Source: Avimonoglobus sp965151315 (GTDB lineage Bacteria > Bacillota > Clostridia > UBA1381). Taken from it: 8,257 nucleotides of DNA. The position numbers and the translations under genes were made by a program. The notes beneath the pieces were generated by a model. That model saw nothing but the letters and a program-made list of their open reading frames with translations, was not told the origin of the DNA and ran no database searches. The DNA lies in the NCBI GenBank assembly GCA_965151315.1, contig CBCTZG010000102.1, positions 1 to 8,257 of the forward strand, read 5' to 3'. Of the stretch, positions 1 to 5,456 are shown piece by piece. Each line of letters starts with the position of its first letter. The first letter of the stretch is position 1.

Positions 1-1
1 A

Positions 2-766
2 ATCGTGGACATTGTCCGGGGCGGCCCGGGTCTGGGCGGCATCCAGCCGGCCCAGTCGGACTATTTCCAGGCCACCAAGGGCGGCGGCCATGGGGATTAT
101 CATATGATCGTATTAGCCCCCAACTCCGTCCAGGAAATCGTGCGCCTGACGGCAGACGCCTTTAACCTGGCGGATACATACCGGACGCCGGTGATGATCT
201 TAGGCGACGGAACCCTGGGCCAGATGATGGAACCGGTGGATTTTGACGACGTGCCGGCGCCGGTGGCGGCGGACAAATCCTGGGCCACCGACGGTACAGG
301 CTTAAAGCGGGAGCACAATATTATCAATTCCCTGTACCTGTCCCCGGAGGAGCTGGAGGAAACAGTGCTCCGGCGGCAGAAGAAATATGATGTGATCCAG
401 GAAAAGGAAATCCGATACGAAGCCCACGGCCTGGAAGACGCGGAGATCGTGGTGGTATCTTACGGCACCACCAGCCGGATCGTGGAAAGCGCGGTGAAAA
501 CCCTGCGGGCGCAGGGGATCAAGGCCGGCGTGATTCGGCCTATTACCCTGTGGCCGTTCCCGACCGCAGCCATCGCCCAGGCGGCCAAGGGCGCCAAGGC
601 GGTTTTGTCTGTGGAAATGAGTATGGGACAAATGGTAGAAGATGTAAAAATTGCTGTGAACGGTCAGGCGCCGGTATATTTTTACGGGCGGACCGGCGGC
701 ATTATCCCCACGCCGGCAGAGGTTGTGGCGGAAGCGGAAAAGATCATGGGAGGTGCGTTAGCATGA
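2..766 (+). CDS. vorB: 2-oxoacid:ferredoxin oxidoreductase alpha subunit (VorB-like), 5' end missing
   Basis: This is the alpha subunit of a 2-oxoacid (probably branched-chain 2-oxoacid) ferredoxin oxidoreductase, a cytoplasmic enzyme that makes acyl-CoA, CO2 and reduced ferredoxin. The frame is open from base 2 with no start signal, so the gene begins left of the window. The visible 254 codons are roughly the last 70% of a family member of about 350 residues. Near the left edge are RGGPGLG and then QSDYFQATKGGGHGDY, typical of VorB/KorA. The C-terminal domain starts around base 440 with EIVVVSYGTTSRIV and continues with the GVIRPITLWPFP segment. The stop overlaps the next start in an ATGA, indicating translational coupling to the beta subunit. 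Substrate choice between branched-chain 2-oxoacids and 2-oxoglutarate cannot be decided from sequence alone; VorB is the better match from memory of the family. Confidence 0.9.
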   Translation: MVDIVRGGPGLGGIQPAQSDYFQATKGGGHGDYHMIVLAPNSVQEIVRLTADAFNLADTYRTPVMILGDGTLGQMMEPVDFDDVPAPVAADKSWATDGTGLKREHNIINSLYLSPEELEETVLRRQKKYDVIQEKEIRYEAHGLEDAEIVVVSYGTTSRIVESAVKTLRAQGIKAGVIRPITLWPFPTAAIAQAAKGAKAVLSVEMSMGQMVEDVKIAVNGQAPVYFYGRTGGIIPTPAEVVAEAEKIMGGALA

Positions 767-1500
767 CAACAGTATTTGAACGGCCCCACGGCCTGACCCA
801 GAATCAGTTCCATTACTGCCCCGGCTGTACCCACGGCATCTGCCACCGGCTGGTGGCCGAGGTGCTGGACGAACTGGGGATCGAAGGGAAGACCATCGGC
901 GTTGCGCCGGTTGGCTGCGCCGTTACAGCATATAACTATTTCAACTGCGATGTGCAGCAGGCGGCGCACGGCCGCGCGCCGGCGGTGGCCACCGGCATTA
1001 AGCGGGTGCATCCGGACAAGGTGGTATTCACCTATCAGGGCGACGGTGACTTGGCGGCTATCGGCACGGCGGAGACTGTCCATGCCGCAGCCCGAGGCGA
1101 AAACATTACGGTAATTTTTATCAACAATACGATCTACGGGATGACCGGCGGCCAGATGGCCCCCACAACCCTGCCGGGCCAGGTGACCCAGACATCCCCC
1201 TACGGCCGGGATGTAAAAACCCAAGGCAATCCCATCCGTATGGCGGAAATGCTGGCTACCCTAGATGGGCCCAGCTATATCGCCCGGGTATCCCTGGACA
1301 GCGTACCGAATATCAAAAAGGCGAAGCAGGCCATTCAAAAGGCGTTCCAGAACCAGATCGACGGCAAGGGCTTTTCCCTGGTGGAACTTCTTTCCACCTG
1401 CCCCACCAACTGGGGGCTTTCCCCAGTAGAAGCCATGGAGCGGCTGCGGAATGATATGATTCCTTACTACCCCTTAGGCGTTTACAAAGATGTGGAATAG
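763..1500 (+). CDS. vorA: 2-oxoacid:ferredoxin oxidoreductase beta subunit, TPP-binding
   Basis: This 245-residue protein is the thiamine-pyrophosphate-binding subunit of the same enzyme. The N-terminal CPGCTHG (residues 19-25) is the usual KorB/VorA signature. The TPP/Mg2+ motif is clear: GDGD at 93-96, followed about 26 residues later by NN at 121-122, then TGGQMAPTT. The length fits the short beta subunits of this family, which lack their own 4Fe-4S domain. The frame stays open upstream to about base 550, but the start at 763 is chosen because GGGAGGT (748-754) sits about 8 bases before it, the ATG overlaps the alpha-subunit stop, and the family begins here. It acts with the flanking alpha and gamma subunits. 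The name vorA follows the neighbour; korB would be equally acceptable if the substrate is 2-oxoglutarate. Confidence 0.92.
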   Translation: MTTVFERPHGLTQNQFHYCPGCTHGICHRLVAEVLDELGIEGKTIGVAPVGCAVTAYNYFNCDVQQAAHGRAPAVATGIKRVHPDKVVFTYQGDGDLAAIGTAETVHAAARGENITVIFINNTIYGMTGGQMAPTTLPGQVTQTSPYGRDVKTQGNPIRMAEMLATLDGPSYIARVSLDSVPNIKKAKQAIQKAFQNQIDGKGFSLVELLSTCPTNWGLSPVEAMERLRNDMIPYYPLGVYKDVE

Positions 1501-1511
1501 GAGGAAGCAAG

Positions 1512-2042
1512 ATGACAAATAATATTATCATTACCGGTTTCGGCGGCCAGGGGATTCTGTTCGCCGGCAAGATCCTGGCGTATGCGGCGCTTATGAAGGG
1601 GAAGCAGCTTTCCTGGCTTCCCTCCTACGGCCCGGAGATGCGGGGCGGCACGGCAAACTGCCATGTCATTATTTCCGATGAGCCTGTGGGTTCCCCGATT
1701 ATTATCCACCCGGACATCCTGGTGAGCATGAACAAGCCGTCTTTAGACAAATTTGAGGACGAGGTGACCGCCGGGGGTACGGTTATTGTGGACAGCAGCC
1801 TGATCGACCGGCAGGTCAAGCGGCAGGACGTCAAGGCCGTTTATGTGGACGCCACCAACCTGGCCAACGAAAACGGCAAGGGGAGCCTGGCCAACATGGT
1901 TATGCTGGGGGCGCTGATCAAGGAAACGGGGATCTTTACCCTGGAGGAGATCAAGAAGGGCGCGGAAAAGACGATCCCTCCAGCGAAGCAGAATTTGCTG
2001 GAGCTGAACATGGAAATGATTGAGATTGGTTACGGCCTGTGA
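1512..2042 (+). CDS. vorC: 2-oxoacid:ferredoxin oxidoreductase gamma subunit
   Basis: This 176-residue protein is the gamma subunit of the oxidoreductase (pyruvate/ketoisovalerate ferredoxin oxidoreductase gamma domain). It begins with the glycine-rich GFGGQG (residues 9-14), which in the family lies at the CoA/subunit interface region. It then has the highly conserved PSYGPEMRGGTANC (37-50) and a DILVSMNKPSLDKF segment. Its length is normal for a free-standing gamma subunit, so nothing is fused or lost. The ribosome site AGGAGGA (1499-1505) overlaps the stop of the beta gene, with only 11 bases between the genes, so it belongs to the same operon. Together the visible genes give the order alpha-beta-gamma. 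No ferredoxin-like delta subunit is present on the downstream side; if one exists it should be upstream of the window. Confidence 0.92.
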   Translation: MTNNIIITGFGGQGILFAGKILAYAALMKGKQLSWLPSYGPEMRGGTANCHVIISDEPVGSPIIIHPDILVSMNKPSLDKFEDEVTAGGTVIVDSSLIDRQVKRQDVKAVYVDATNLANENGKGSLANMVMLGALIKETGIFTLEEIKKGAEKTIPPAKQNLLELNMEMIEIGYGL

Positions 2043-2065
2043 GGGGCCGGGAGAGGAGAAACGGC

Positions 2066-2362
2066 ATGGCGGCTGCGAAAAAGAAAAAGGAACTGACCTA
2101 CAAGGGGAAGCCTGTATACCGCCGGGGCAACACCATCTATTACGGTGATTTGGGAGAGCGGCTTCTGCTGGTGATGGAGATCCTGGAAACGGAAAAGAAC
2201 GGGGATGTGGACGTGACGAAAAAGGTGAAGTTCCACATCCAGGACAATACCGGCGAGATCGGCAAAGGGATCAATTACCGGAGCGGTGAACGGGATAACC
2301 TCTACAAGGCGTTTGACATCGGGGCCTGGTGGCTCCAGGATGCGTTGGATCAGATGCGGTAA
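2066..2362 (+). CDS. Small conserved-looking protein of unknown function at the end of the vor operon
   Basis: This encodes a 98-residue soluble protein that I cannot assign to a function. ATG 2066 is chosen over the GTG at 2039 because AGAGGAGAA (2052-2060) lies just upstream with good spacing, and the GTG would sit inside the vorC stop. The protein has a lysine-rich start (AAAKKKKE), a YKGKPVYRRGNTIYYGD segment (residues 12-28), a hydrophobic LLLVMEILE strand-like stretch, charged central residues, and a C-terminal LYKAFDIGAWWLQDALDQM helix-like segment. There are no cysteines, no signal peptide and no membrane segment. Similar short proteins with the GNTIYYG phrase are, as far as I recall, widespread hypothetical proteins in clostridia, but this is memory and not a search. 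Only 23 bases separate it from vorC and the operon terminator follows directly, so it is almost certainly cotranscribed with the oxidoreductase. Confidence 0.8.
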   Translation: MAAAKKKKELTYKGKPVYRRGNTIYYGDLGERLLLVMEILETEKNGDVDVTKKVKFHIQDNTGEIGKGINYRSGERDNLYKAFDIGAWWLQDALDQMR

Positions 2363-2374
2363 ATAAAAAAAACC

Positions 2375-2405
2375 AGCCCGCGGCGGACACGCTGCGGGCT
2401 TTTTC
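2375..2405 (+). terminator. Intrinsic terminator of the vor operon
   Basis: An 11-bp stem (AGCCCGCGGCG with CGCTGCGGGCT, one G-U pair) closes on the tetraloop GACA and is followed by five T. It starts 12 bases after the stop of the 98-residue protein. An A-tract (2365-2372) lies before the stem, so some activity in the opposite direction is possible, but no gene faces it. Confidence 0.93.
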
Positions 2406-2420
2406 CTGTTTTGTTAACTA

Positions 2421-2486
2421 TAATAGACAAATGCTTTATAAAAAATGCTGAAAATCATCCACGCTTGCTGTATACTAATAGGCAGA
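2421..2486. repeat. Short direct repeat in the XRE promoter region, possible operator
   Basis: TAATAGACAAA (2421-2431) and TAATAGGCAGA (2476-2486) match at 9 of 11 positions, 55 bases apart. The second copy overlaps the end of the -10 and the start site. Small XRE regulators often repress themselves, so these could be binding sites, but the match is short and this is only a suggestion. Confidence 0.25.
2448..2476 (+). promoter_or_regulatory. Probable sigma-A promoter of the XRE regulator
   Basis: CTGAAA (2448-2453) and TATACT (2471-2476) are separated by 17 bases. Transcription would begin near 2483, giving a short leader of under 20 bases that just includes the GGAG ribosome site at 2489-2492. 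A consensus TATAAT also occurs at 2419-2424, but it has no good -35 partner because it would fall in the upstream terminator. Confidence 0.5.
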
Positions 2487-2500
2487 GTGGAGATGATGGC

Positions 2501-2782
2501 ATGCGCAAAGAAATGAAGTTTAATAACCGGGATCGGTTTATCCAGCTGGGAATTACGATTTCTATGTATCGCAGGATGCAGGGGATGTCCCAGGAGGAGC
2601 TGGCGGACAAGGCGGGCCTGAGCCGCTCGCATTTGAGCGCCATCGAAGCGCCCAACATCATCCGCCCGTTTTCCCTGGACGCATTCTTTTGCATTGCGGA
2701 CGCTTTGGGCATAGCCCCCGAGGCCTTGATCGCCGCGTCGTCTTATTTATTGGAAGAAAAAAAGGAACTGGCGACGCGATAA
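2501..2782 (+). CDS. XRE-family helix-turn-helix transcriptional regulator
   Basis: This 93-residue protein is almost entirely one Cro/C1-type HTH domain. Residues 15-78 run from QLGITISMYRRMQGMSQEEL through ADKAGLSRSHLSAIE to FFCIADALGIAPEAL, the canonical five-helix pattern with recognition helix SRSHLSAIE. The expected Glu after the recognition helix is followed by APNIIRPFSLD, a variant of the usual loop before helix 4. The start at ATG 2501 is supported by GGAG (2489-2492) 8 bases upstream; a TTG at 2411 would add 30 residues that overlap the promoter. There is no second domain for ligand or metal sensing. It sits alone between two terminators, so its targets cannot be read from context. 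It could control itself or the following antiporter. It may equally be a stand-alone chromosomal regulator of gut Firmicutes. Confidence 0.88.
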   Translation: MRKEMKFNNRDRFIQLGITISMYRRMQGMSQEELADKAGLSRSHLSAIEAPNIIRPFSLDAFFCIADALGIAPEALIAASSYLLEEKKELATR

Positions 2783-2799
2783 TTTATATTCGGATCATT

Positions 2800-2903
2800 T
2801 GCGGCCGCTATATACATACTATCTGTCTATCCAATACAGAGAAGCGCGTTTTTTTATATTTACCCCGAAAAAAATGTAAATACAGCGCAGCATAGCGGCC
2901 GTA
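2800..2903. repeat. Inverted repeat with 12-bp arms around an AT-rich core
   Basis: CGGCCGCTAT (2802-2811) is matched exactly by its reverse complement ATAGCGGCCG (2892-2901). The arms extend one further G-T position and one T-A pair on the outside (2800-2801 with 2902-2903). The 80-base core is AT-rich and contains smaller nested inverted repeats: TCTGT/ACAGA (2822-2826, 2836-2840), GCGC/GCGC (2844-2847, 2885-2888) and TATTTAC/GTAAATA (2857-2863, 2876-2882). No clear target-site duplication is visible at the outer ends. Confidence 0.7.
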
Positions 2904-2912
2904 TTTGATACA

Positions 2913-2936
2913 ATCCCGGTTCCCAGGGGCCGGGAT
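2913..2936. other. GC-rich hairpin upstream of the terminator
   Basis: ATCCCGG (2913-2919) pairs with CCGGGAT (2930-2936). The inner bases can add two G-U pairs and one C-G pair. No T-run follows, so it is not itself a terminator. GGGAT of its right arm could alternatively pair with ATCCC (2964-2968) of the next terminator's left arm. Confidence 0.6.
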
Positions 2937-2961
2937 CGACTTTAGGTCCCACCCTTACCAG

Positions 2962-2990
2962 AAATCCCCGCGCCATACCGGGGATTTTTT
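2962..2990 (+). terminator. Intrinsic terminator in the XRE-antiporter gap
   Basis: AAATCCCCG (2962-2970) pairs with CGGGGATTT (2979-2987) across an 8-base loop, and the T-run reaches 2990. It is T-tailed only on the + strand, so it ends transcription from the XRE gene or from an RNA encoded at 2800-2960. It lies about 180 bases after the XRE stop. Confidence 0.88.
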
Positions 2991-3043
2991 GTATGTCCGA
3001 AAATCGGTTCCCACCCACAAAAAAAGCCAAAAAACATTCTTTA

Positions 3044-3073
3044 TTGACAAAATTTGAAGGGAATTTTTCTAAA
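3044..3073 (+). promoter_or_regulatory. Possible upstream promoter of the antiporter gene
   Basis: A perfect TTGACA (3044-3049) is followed after 18 bases by the weak -10 TCTAAA (3068-3073). It could be a second start for the antiporter transcript; the -10 is poor, so confidence is low. Confidence 0.3.
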
Positions 3074-3092
3074 AAATATTACATTCTGGCGA

Positions 3093-3121
3093 TTGCATTT
3101 TCCAGTAAAGAAGCGTATGAT
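3093..3121 (+). promoter_or_regulatory. Probable promoter of the cation:proton antiporter gene
   Basis: TTGCAT (3093-3098) and TATGAT (3116-3121) are 17 bases apart, giving a start near 3128 and a leader of about 28 bases. The mrp promoter downstream uses the same -35 hexamer and spacing. The leader carries a GGGGGT stretch (3145-3150) as a weak ribosome site. Confidence 0.55.
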
Positions 3122-3155
3122 ATAGGATGGAAAAAATCGAAAGCGGGGGTTAACG

Positions 3156-4451
3156 ATGGGATACAAATACTTACTGGATATTGCGCTGATTCTTCTGAGC
3201 ACCAAGCTTTTGGGGCTTTTGACCCGGCGGGTGCAGCTGCCCCAGGTTGTGGGCGCACTGCTGGCCGGGCTTTTGCTGGGGCCGGCTGTGCTGGGATGGA
3301 TCACCGAGTCGGAATTTATTGATAATATCGCGGAGGTTGGGGTCATTGTCATGATGTTCTCCGCCGGCTTGGGGACCGATGTGCGGGAACTGAAAAAAAG
3401 CGGCCTGGCTTCCTTTGTTATTGCGCTTCTGGGCGTGATCCTGCCTTTGATCGGCGGGTTTTTCGCGGCCTATTTCTTTAATCAGACCGGGGATCCGAAG
3501 GTATTTTTGCAGAATATCTTTATCGGCGTCGTCTTAACGGCCACATCCGTCAGCATATCTGTGGAGACTCTGAAGGAACTGGGAAAGCTGTCCACCCGGA
3601 CGGGCAACGCCATTTTGGGGGCGGCCCTGATCGACGACGTATTGGGCATTATCGCCCTGACGGTGATCACCAGCTTTGCGGATTCTACCGTCAATATCTG
3701 GGTTGTGCTGGCAAAGATCCTGGGTTTCTTCCTGCTCAGCGGCGTGATTGCCCTGCTGTTTATCAAATTTGTCCAGCCCTGGATTAACGGCTATAAGCAG
3801 GATCTGCGGCGGTTCGCGATTATGGCGTTCGTTTTGTGCCTGCTCATGGCGTATACAGCGGAACGGTTCTTCGGCGTTTCCGATATTACCGGCGCGTTTA
3901 TCGCCGGCCTGATCCTGTCCAATAACAAGCGGACGACCTATATGATTGGTAAATTTGACGATATCTCCTTCCTGCTTCTGTCGCCGGTGTTTTTCGCTAG
4001 CGTGGGCCTGAAGGTCACCATTGGGACGATGTCCGCATCCATTATCCTGTTTTCCGTCGTGCTGCTGCTGGTGGCTGTGCTGACAAAAATTATTGGCTGT
4101 GGACTGGGCGCCAAGCTTTGCCGGTATACGAACCTGCAGTGTGTCAAGATTGGTATCGGCATGATTTCCCGGGGCGAGGTGGCGCTGATCGTGGCGGCCA
4201 AGGGCGCTGCGCTGGGACTGATGCCGGAAGCGTTTTTCGCGCCGGTCATCATTATGGTGGTCGCCACGACCATCATCACGCCCATCCTCTTAAAGCTGAT
4301 TTATCGGTATCAGGACCGGCATCCCTGGCTGGTGGAGCCCCATATTGAAAGCAGCCTGATCGAGAAGCATGAGGAAAAGGAACACTATGAGATGCTGACT
4401 CAAAATGTTTCCCGGCTCCATGAGGAGATGCAGGAGCAGAAGAAAAAATAA
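3156..4451 (+). CDS. CPA2-family cation:proton antiporter
   Basis: This is a 431-residue integral membrane antiporter of the monovalent cation:proton antiporter-2 family (Na+/H+ exchanger fold), exchanging Na+ or K+ for H+ across the cytoplasmic membrane. About a dozen hydrophobic segments fill residues 5-385. Family motifs are visible: QLPQVVGALLAGLLLGP (27-43), FSAGLGTDVRELK (68-80), the ion-site pair D160-D161 in ALIDDVLGI, SPVFFASVGL (276-285) and ISRGEVALI (337-345). The Asp-Asp pair resembles electrogenic NapA/GerN-type Na+/H+ exchangers more than KefB/KefC, which have Gln-Asp, so Na+ export is the more likely role; this is inference. The C-terminal tail (about 385-431) is charged and probably a short helix, with no TrkA-N/RCK regulatory domain. 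The ATG at 3156 gives a normal N-terminal membrane helix. The gene is followed closely by mrp with no terminator between. Confidence 0.92.
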   Translation: MGYKYLLDIALILLSTKLLGLLTRRVQLPQVVGALLAGLLLGPAVLGWITESEFIDNIAEVGVIVMMFSAGLGTDVRELKKSGLASFVIALLGVILPLIGGFFAAYFFNQTGDPKVFLQNIFIGVVLTATSVSISVETLKELGKLSTRTGNAILGAALIDDVLGIIALTVITSFADSTVNIWVVLAKILGFFLLSGVIALLFIKFVQPWINGYKQDLRRFAIMAFVLCLLMAYTAERFFGVSDITGAFIAGLILSNNKRTTYMIGKFDDISFLLLSPVFFASVGLKVTIGTMSASIILFSVVLLLVAVLTKIIGCGLGAKLCRYTNLQCVKIGIGMISRGEVALIVAAKGAALGLMPEAFFAPVIIMVVATTIITPILLKLIYRYQDRHPWLVEPHIESSLIEKHEEKEHYEMLTQNVSRLHEEMQEQKKK

Positions 4452-4455
4452 GTGA

Positions 4456-4484
4456 TTGCATTCATCGCGTGGTTGGGGTATAAT
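4456..4484 (+). promoter_or_regulatory. Strong sigma-A promoter of the mrp gene
   Basis: TTGCAT (4456-4461) and a consensus TATAAT (4479-4484) are 17 bases apart. The -35 starts five bases after the antiporter stop. Transcription would begin near 4491. As no terminator separates the genes, mrp probably also receives readthrough from the antiporter. Confidence 0.75.
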
Positions 4485-4516
4485 ATACATAAGTACAAAA
4501 TAGGGAGATGTATACA

Positions 4517-5341
4517 ATGAACTGTGATCATAATTGCGAAAGCTGCGGGGAAAGCTGCAGCGAACGCCAGACAGATTTTTCCGCGATGCCCCATGAAATG
4601 AGCCATATCAAGAAGGTGATCGGCATTGTCAGCGGCAAGGGCGGCGTGGGGAAATCCTTGGTGACTGCGCTGCTGGCTACGGCCATGCGGCGGCAGGGAT
4701 ATGAAATCGGTGTCCTGGACGCGGACATCACGGGCCCGTCTATCCCCAAGGCCTTTGGTCTGCGGGAAAAAGCCCAGGCAGACGAGATGGGCCTGTTCCC
4801 GGTAAAGACCAAAACGGGGATTTCCGTAATGTCTATCAACCTGCTCCTGGAAAAGGATACTGATCCGGTGATCTGGCGGGGGCCGATCATCGGGAATATG
4901 GTTAAACAATTCTGGACGGATGTGATTTGGGGCGATGTGGACTATCTGTTTATCGATATGCCCCCGGGAACCGGCGACGTACCGCTGACGGTCTTCCAGT
5001 CCATCCCCGTGGATGGGATCATCGTGGTAGCTTCGCCCCAGGAGCTGGTGTCCATGATCGTGGCAAAGGCGGTGAATATGGCTAAGATGATGAATATTCC
5101 AATTTTGGGGCTGGTGGAGAATATGTCCTATTTCCGCTGCCCGGACAATGGTAAGGACTATTTGATTTTCGGGGACAGCCATATTGACGAAGCCGCGGCG
5201 GCGTATCAGCTGCCTGTGCTGGCAAAGCTCCCCATCGATCCCCGGCTGTCGAACGCGTGTGACAAGGGAATGATTGAGCTGTTTGCAGGCGACTGGATTG
5301 ACGGGGCCGTACAGACCCTGGAGCAGATCCTGAAATCATAA
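4517..5341 (+). CDS. Mrp/NBP35/ApbC-family iron-sulfur carrier ATPase
   Basis: This is a 274-residue cytoplasmic P-loop ATPase of the Mrp/NBP35 (ApbC) family, which binds a labile 4Fe-4S cluster and hands it to apoproteins. Seen directly: deviant Walker A SGKGGVGKS (39-47), DADITGPSIPK (68-78), RGPIIGNMVKQF (121-132), Walker B-type FIDMPPGTGD (145-154) and VENMSYFRCPD (200-210). The first 14 residues hold four cysteines at 3, 7, 10 and 14 (CX3CX2CX3C), a pattern like that of clostridial relatives and reminiscent of eukaryotic NBP35. The CPxC that usually supplies the bridging cluster ligands reads C208-P-D-N211, so its second cysteine is missing. ATG 4517 is preferred over ATG 4508 because AGGGAG (4502-4507) directly abuts the latter. 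Its enzyme partners are unknown; an anaerobe with ferredoxin enzymes has many Fe-S clients. Confidence 0.92.
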   Translation: MNCDHNCESCGESCSERQTDFSAMPHEMSHIKKVIGIVSGKGGVGKSLVTALLATAMRRQGYEIGVLDADITGPSIPKAFGLREKAQADEMGLFPVKTKTGISVMSINLLLEKDTDPVIWRGPIIGNMVKQFWTDVIWGDVDYLFIDMPPGTGDVPLTVFQSIPVDGIIVVASPQELVSMIVAKAVNMAKMMNIPILGLVENMSYFRCPDNGKDYLIFGDSHIDEAAAAYQLPVLAKLPIDPRLSNACDKGMIELFAGDWIDGAVQTLEQILKS

Positions 5342-5354
5342 ATATAGCAGCTTT

Positions 5355-5371
5355 CCCGCCGGCCCGGCGGG
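5355..5371. other. GC hairpin just after mrp
   Basis: CCCGCCG (5355-5361) pairs with CGGCGGG (5365-5371) with a 3-base loop. Neither side is followed by a proper T-run, so it may stabilise the mRNA end or act only as part of the larger hairpin block that follows. Confidence 0.55.
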
Positions 5372-5378
5372 GATGATG

Positions 5379-5411
5379 AAAAAGACAGGAGCCGGCCGGC
5401 TCCTGTCTTTT
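5379..5411. terminator. Bidirectional terminator between mrp and the converging SDR gene
   Basis: A perfect palindrome GACAGGAGCC-GGCC-GGCTCCTGTC (5384-5407) is flanked by AAAAA on the left and TTTT on the right. It is therefore a T-tailed terminator in both directions, ending mrp on the + strand and the SDR gene on the - strand. Confidence 0.92.
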
Positions 5412-5418
5412 CGTTATA

Positions 5419-5456
5419 CAATAAATATCCCCCGTATAACGGGGGGATATTTATTG
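5419..5456. other. Long hairpin directly after the SDR stop codon
   Basis: CAATAAATATCCCCC (5419-5433) pairs with its exact complement at 5442-5456, a 15-bp stem with an 8-base loop. It begins at the base next to the SDR stop. The lower stem is AT-rich and no T-run follows on either strand, so it is probably an mRNA 3'-end stabilising or auxiliary terminator hairpin. Confidence 0.7.

Larger units (their letters stand above)
2800..2990 (+). ncRNA. Candidate structured RNA ending at an intrinsic terminator
   Basis: If transcribed on the + strand, the arms at 2800-2811 and 2892-2903 would form a closing stem of 12 pairs. It would enclose a small hairpin (2822-2840) and a longer interrupted hairpin (2844-2888), giving a branched fold. 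A second GC-rich hairpin and a T-tailed terminator follow. The order of multi-branched domain, hairpin and terminator resembles a small RNA or a riboswitch-like leader, but I do not recognise any named class. I see no convincing dedicated promoter; the RNA could be the long 3' end of the XRE transcript. The fold is by eye only. Confidence 0.25.
2783..3155. other. Gene-free stretch between the XRE regulator and the antiporter
   Basis: This holds no convincing protein gene; reading frames crossing it lack ribosome sites and known motifs. From left to right it contains an inverted repeat with nested hairpins (2800-2903), a GC-rich hairpin (2913-2936), an intrinsic terminator (2962-2990) and then AT-rich DNA with promoter-like elements for the antiporter (3044-3121). 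Each is listed separately. Confidence 0.8.

Noticed and set aside
550..762. An N-terminal extension of the beta subunit
   Set aside because: The frame is open but overlaps the alpha gene in another frame; a ribosome site and the family start support ATG 763.
682..1224. A 180-codon open frame on the - strand opposite the TPP-binding subunit
   Set aside because: It overlaps a firmly identified gene and has no supporting start signal or family resemblance.
2411..2500. A TTG start giving the XRE protein 30 more residues
   Set aside because: The extension covers the likely promoter and lacks a ribosome site; ATG 2501 has GGAG at good spacing.
2844..2855. A terminator at the T-run following GCGCG
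   Set aside because: The only stem before the T-run is 5 bp and separated from it by several bases; the T-run is better explained as part of the AT-rich core of the inverted repeat.
2800..2990. A riboswitch directly controlling the antiporter
   Set aside because: Promoter elements for the antiporter lie downstream of the terminator at 2990, and I recognise no riboswitch consensus, so a leader role is not supported.
2993..3322. A 109-codon frame starting at 2993 on the + strand
   Set aside because: It runs from just after the terminator across the antiporter promoters into the antiporter gene in another frame; it has no motif or ribosome site.
4400..5182. A 260-codon open frame on the - strand opposite the antiporter end and mrp
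   Set aside because: It is antisense to the clearly real mrp gene, is rich in His, Arg and Pro as shadow frames are, shows no domain and has no ribosome site.
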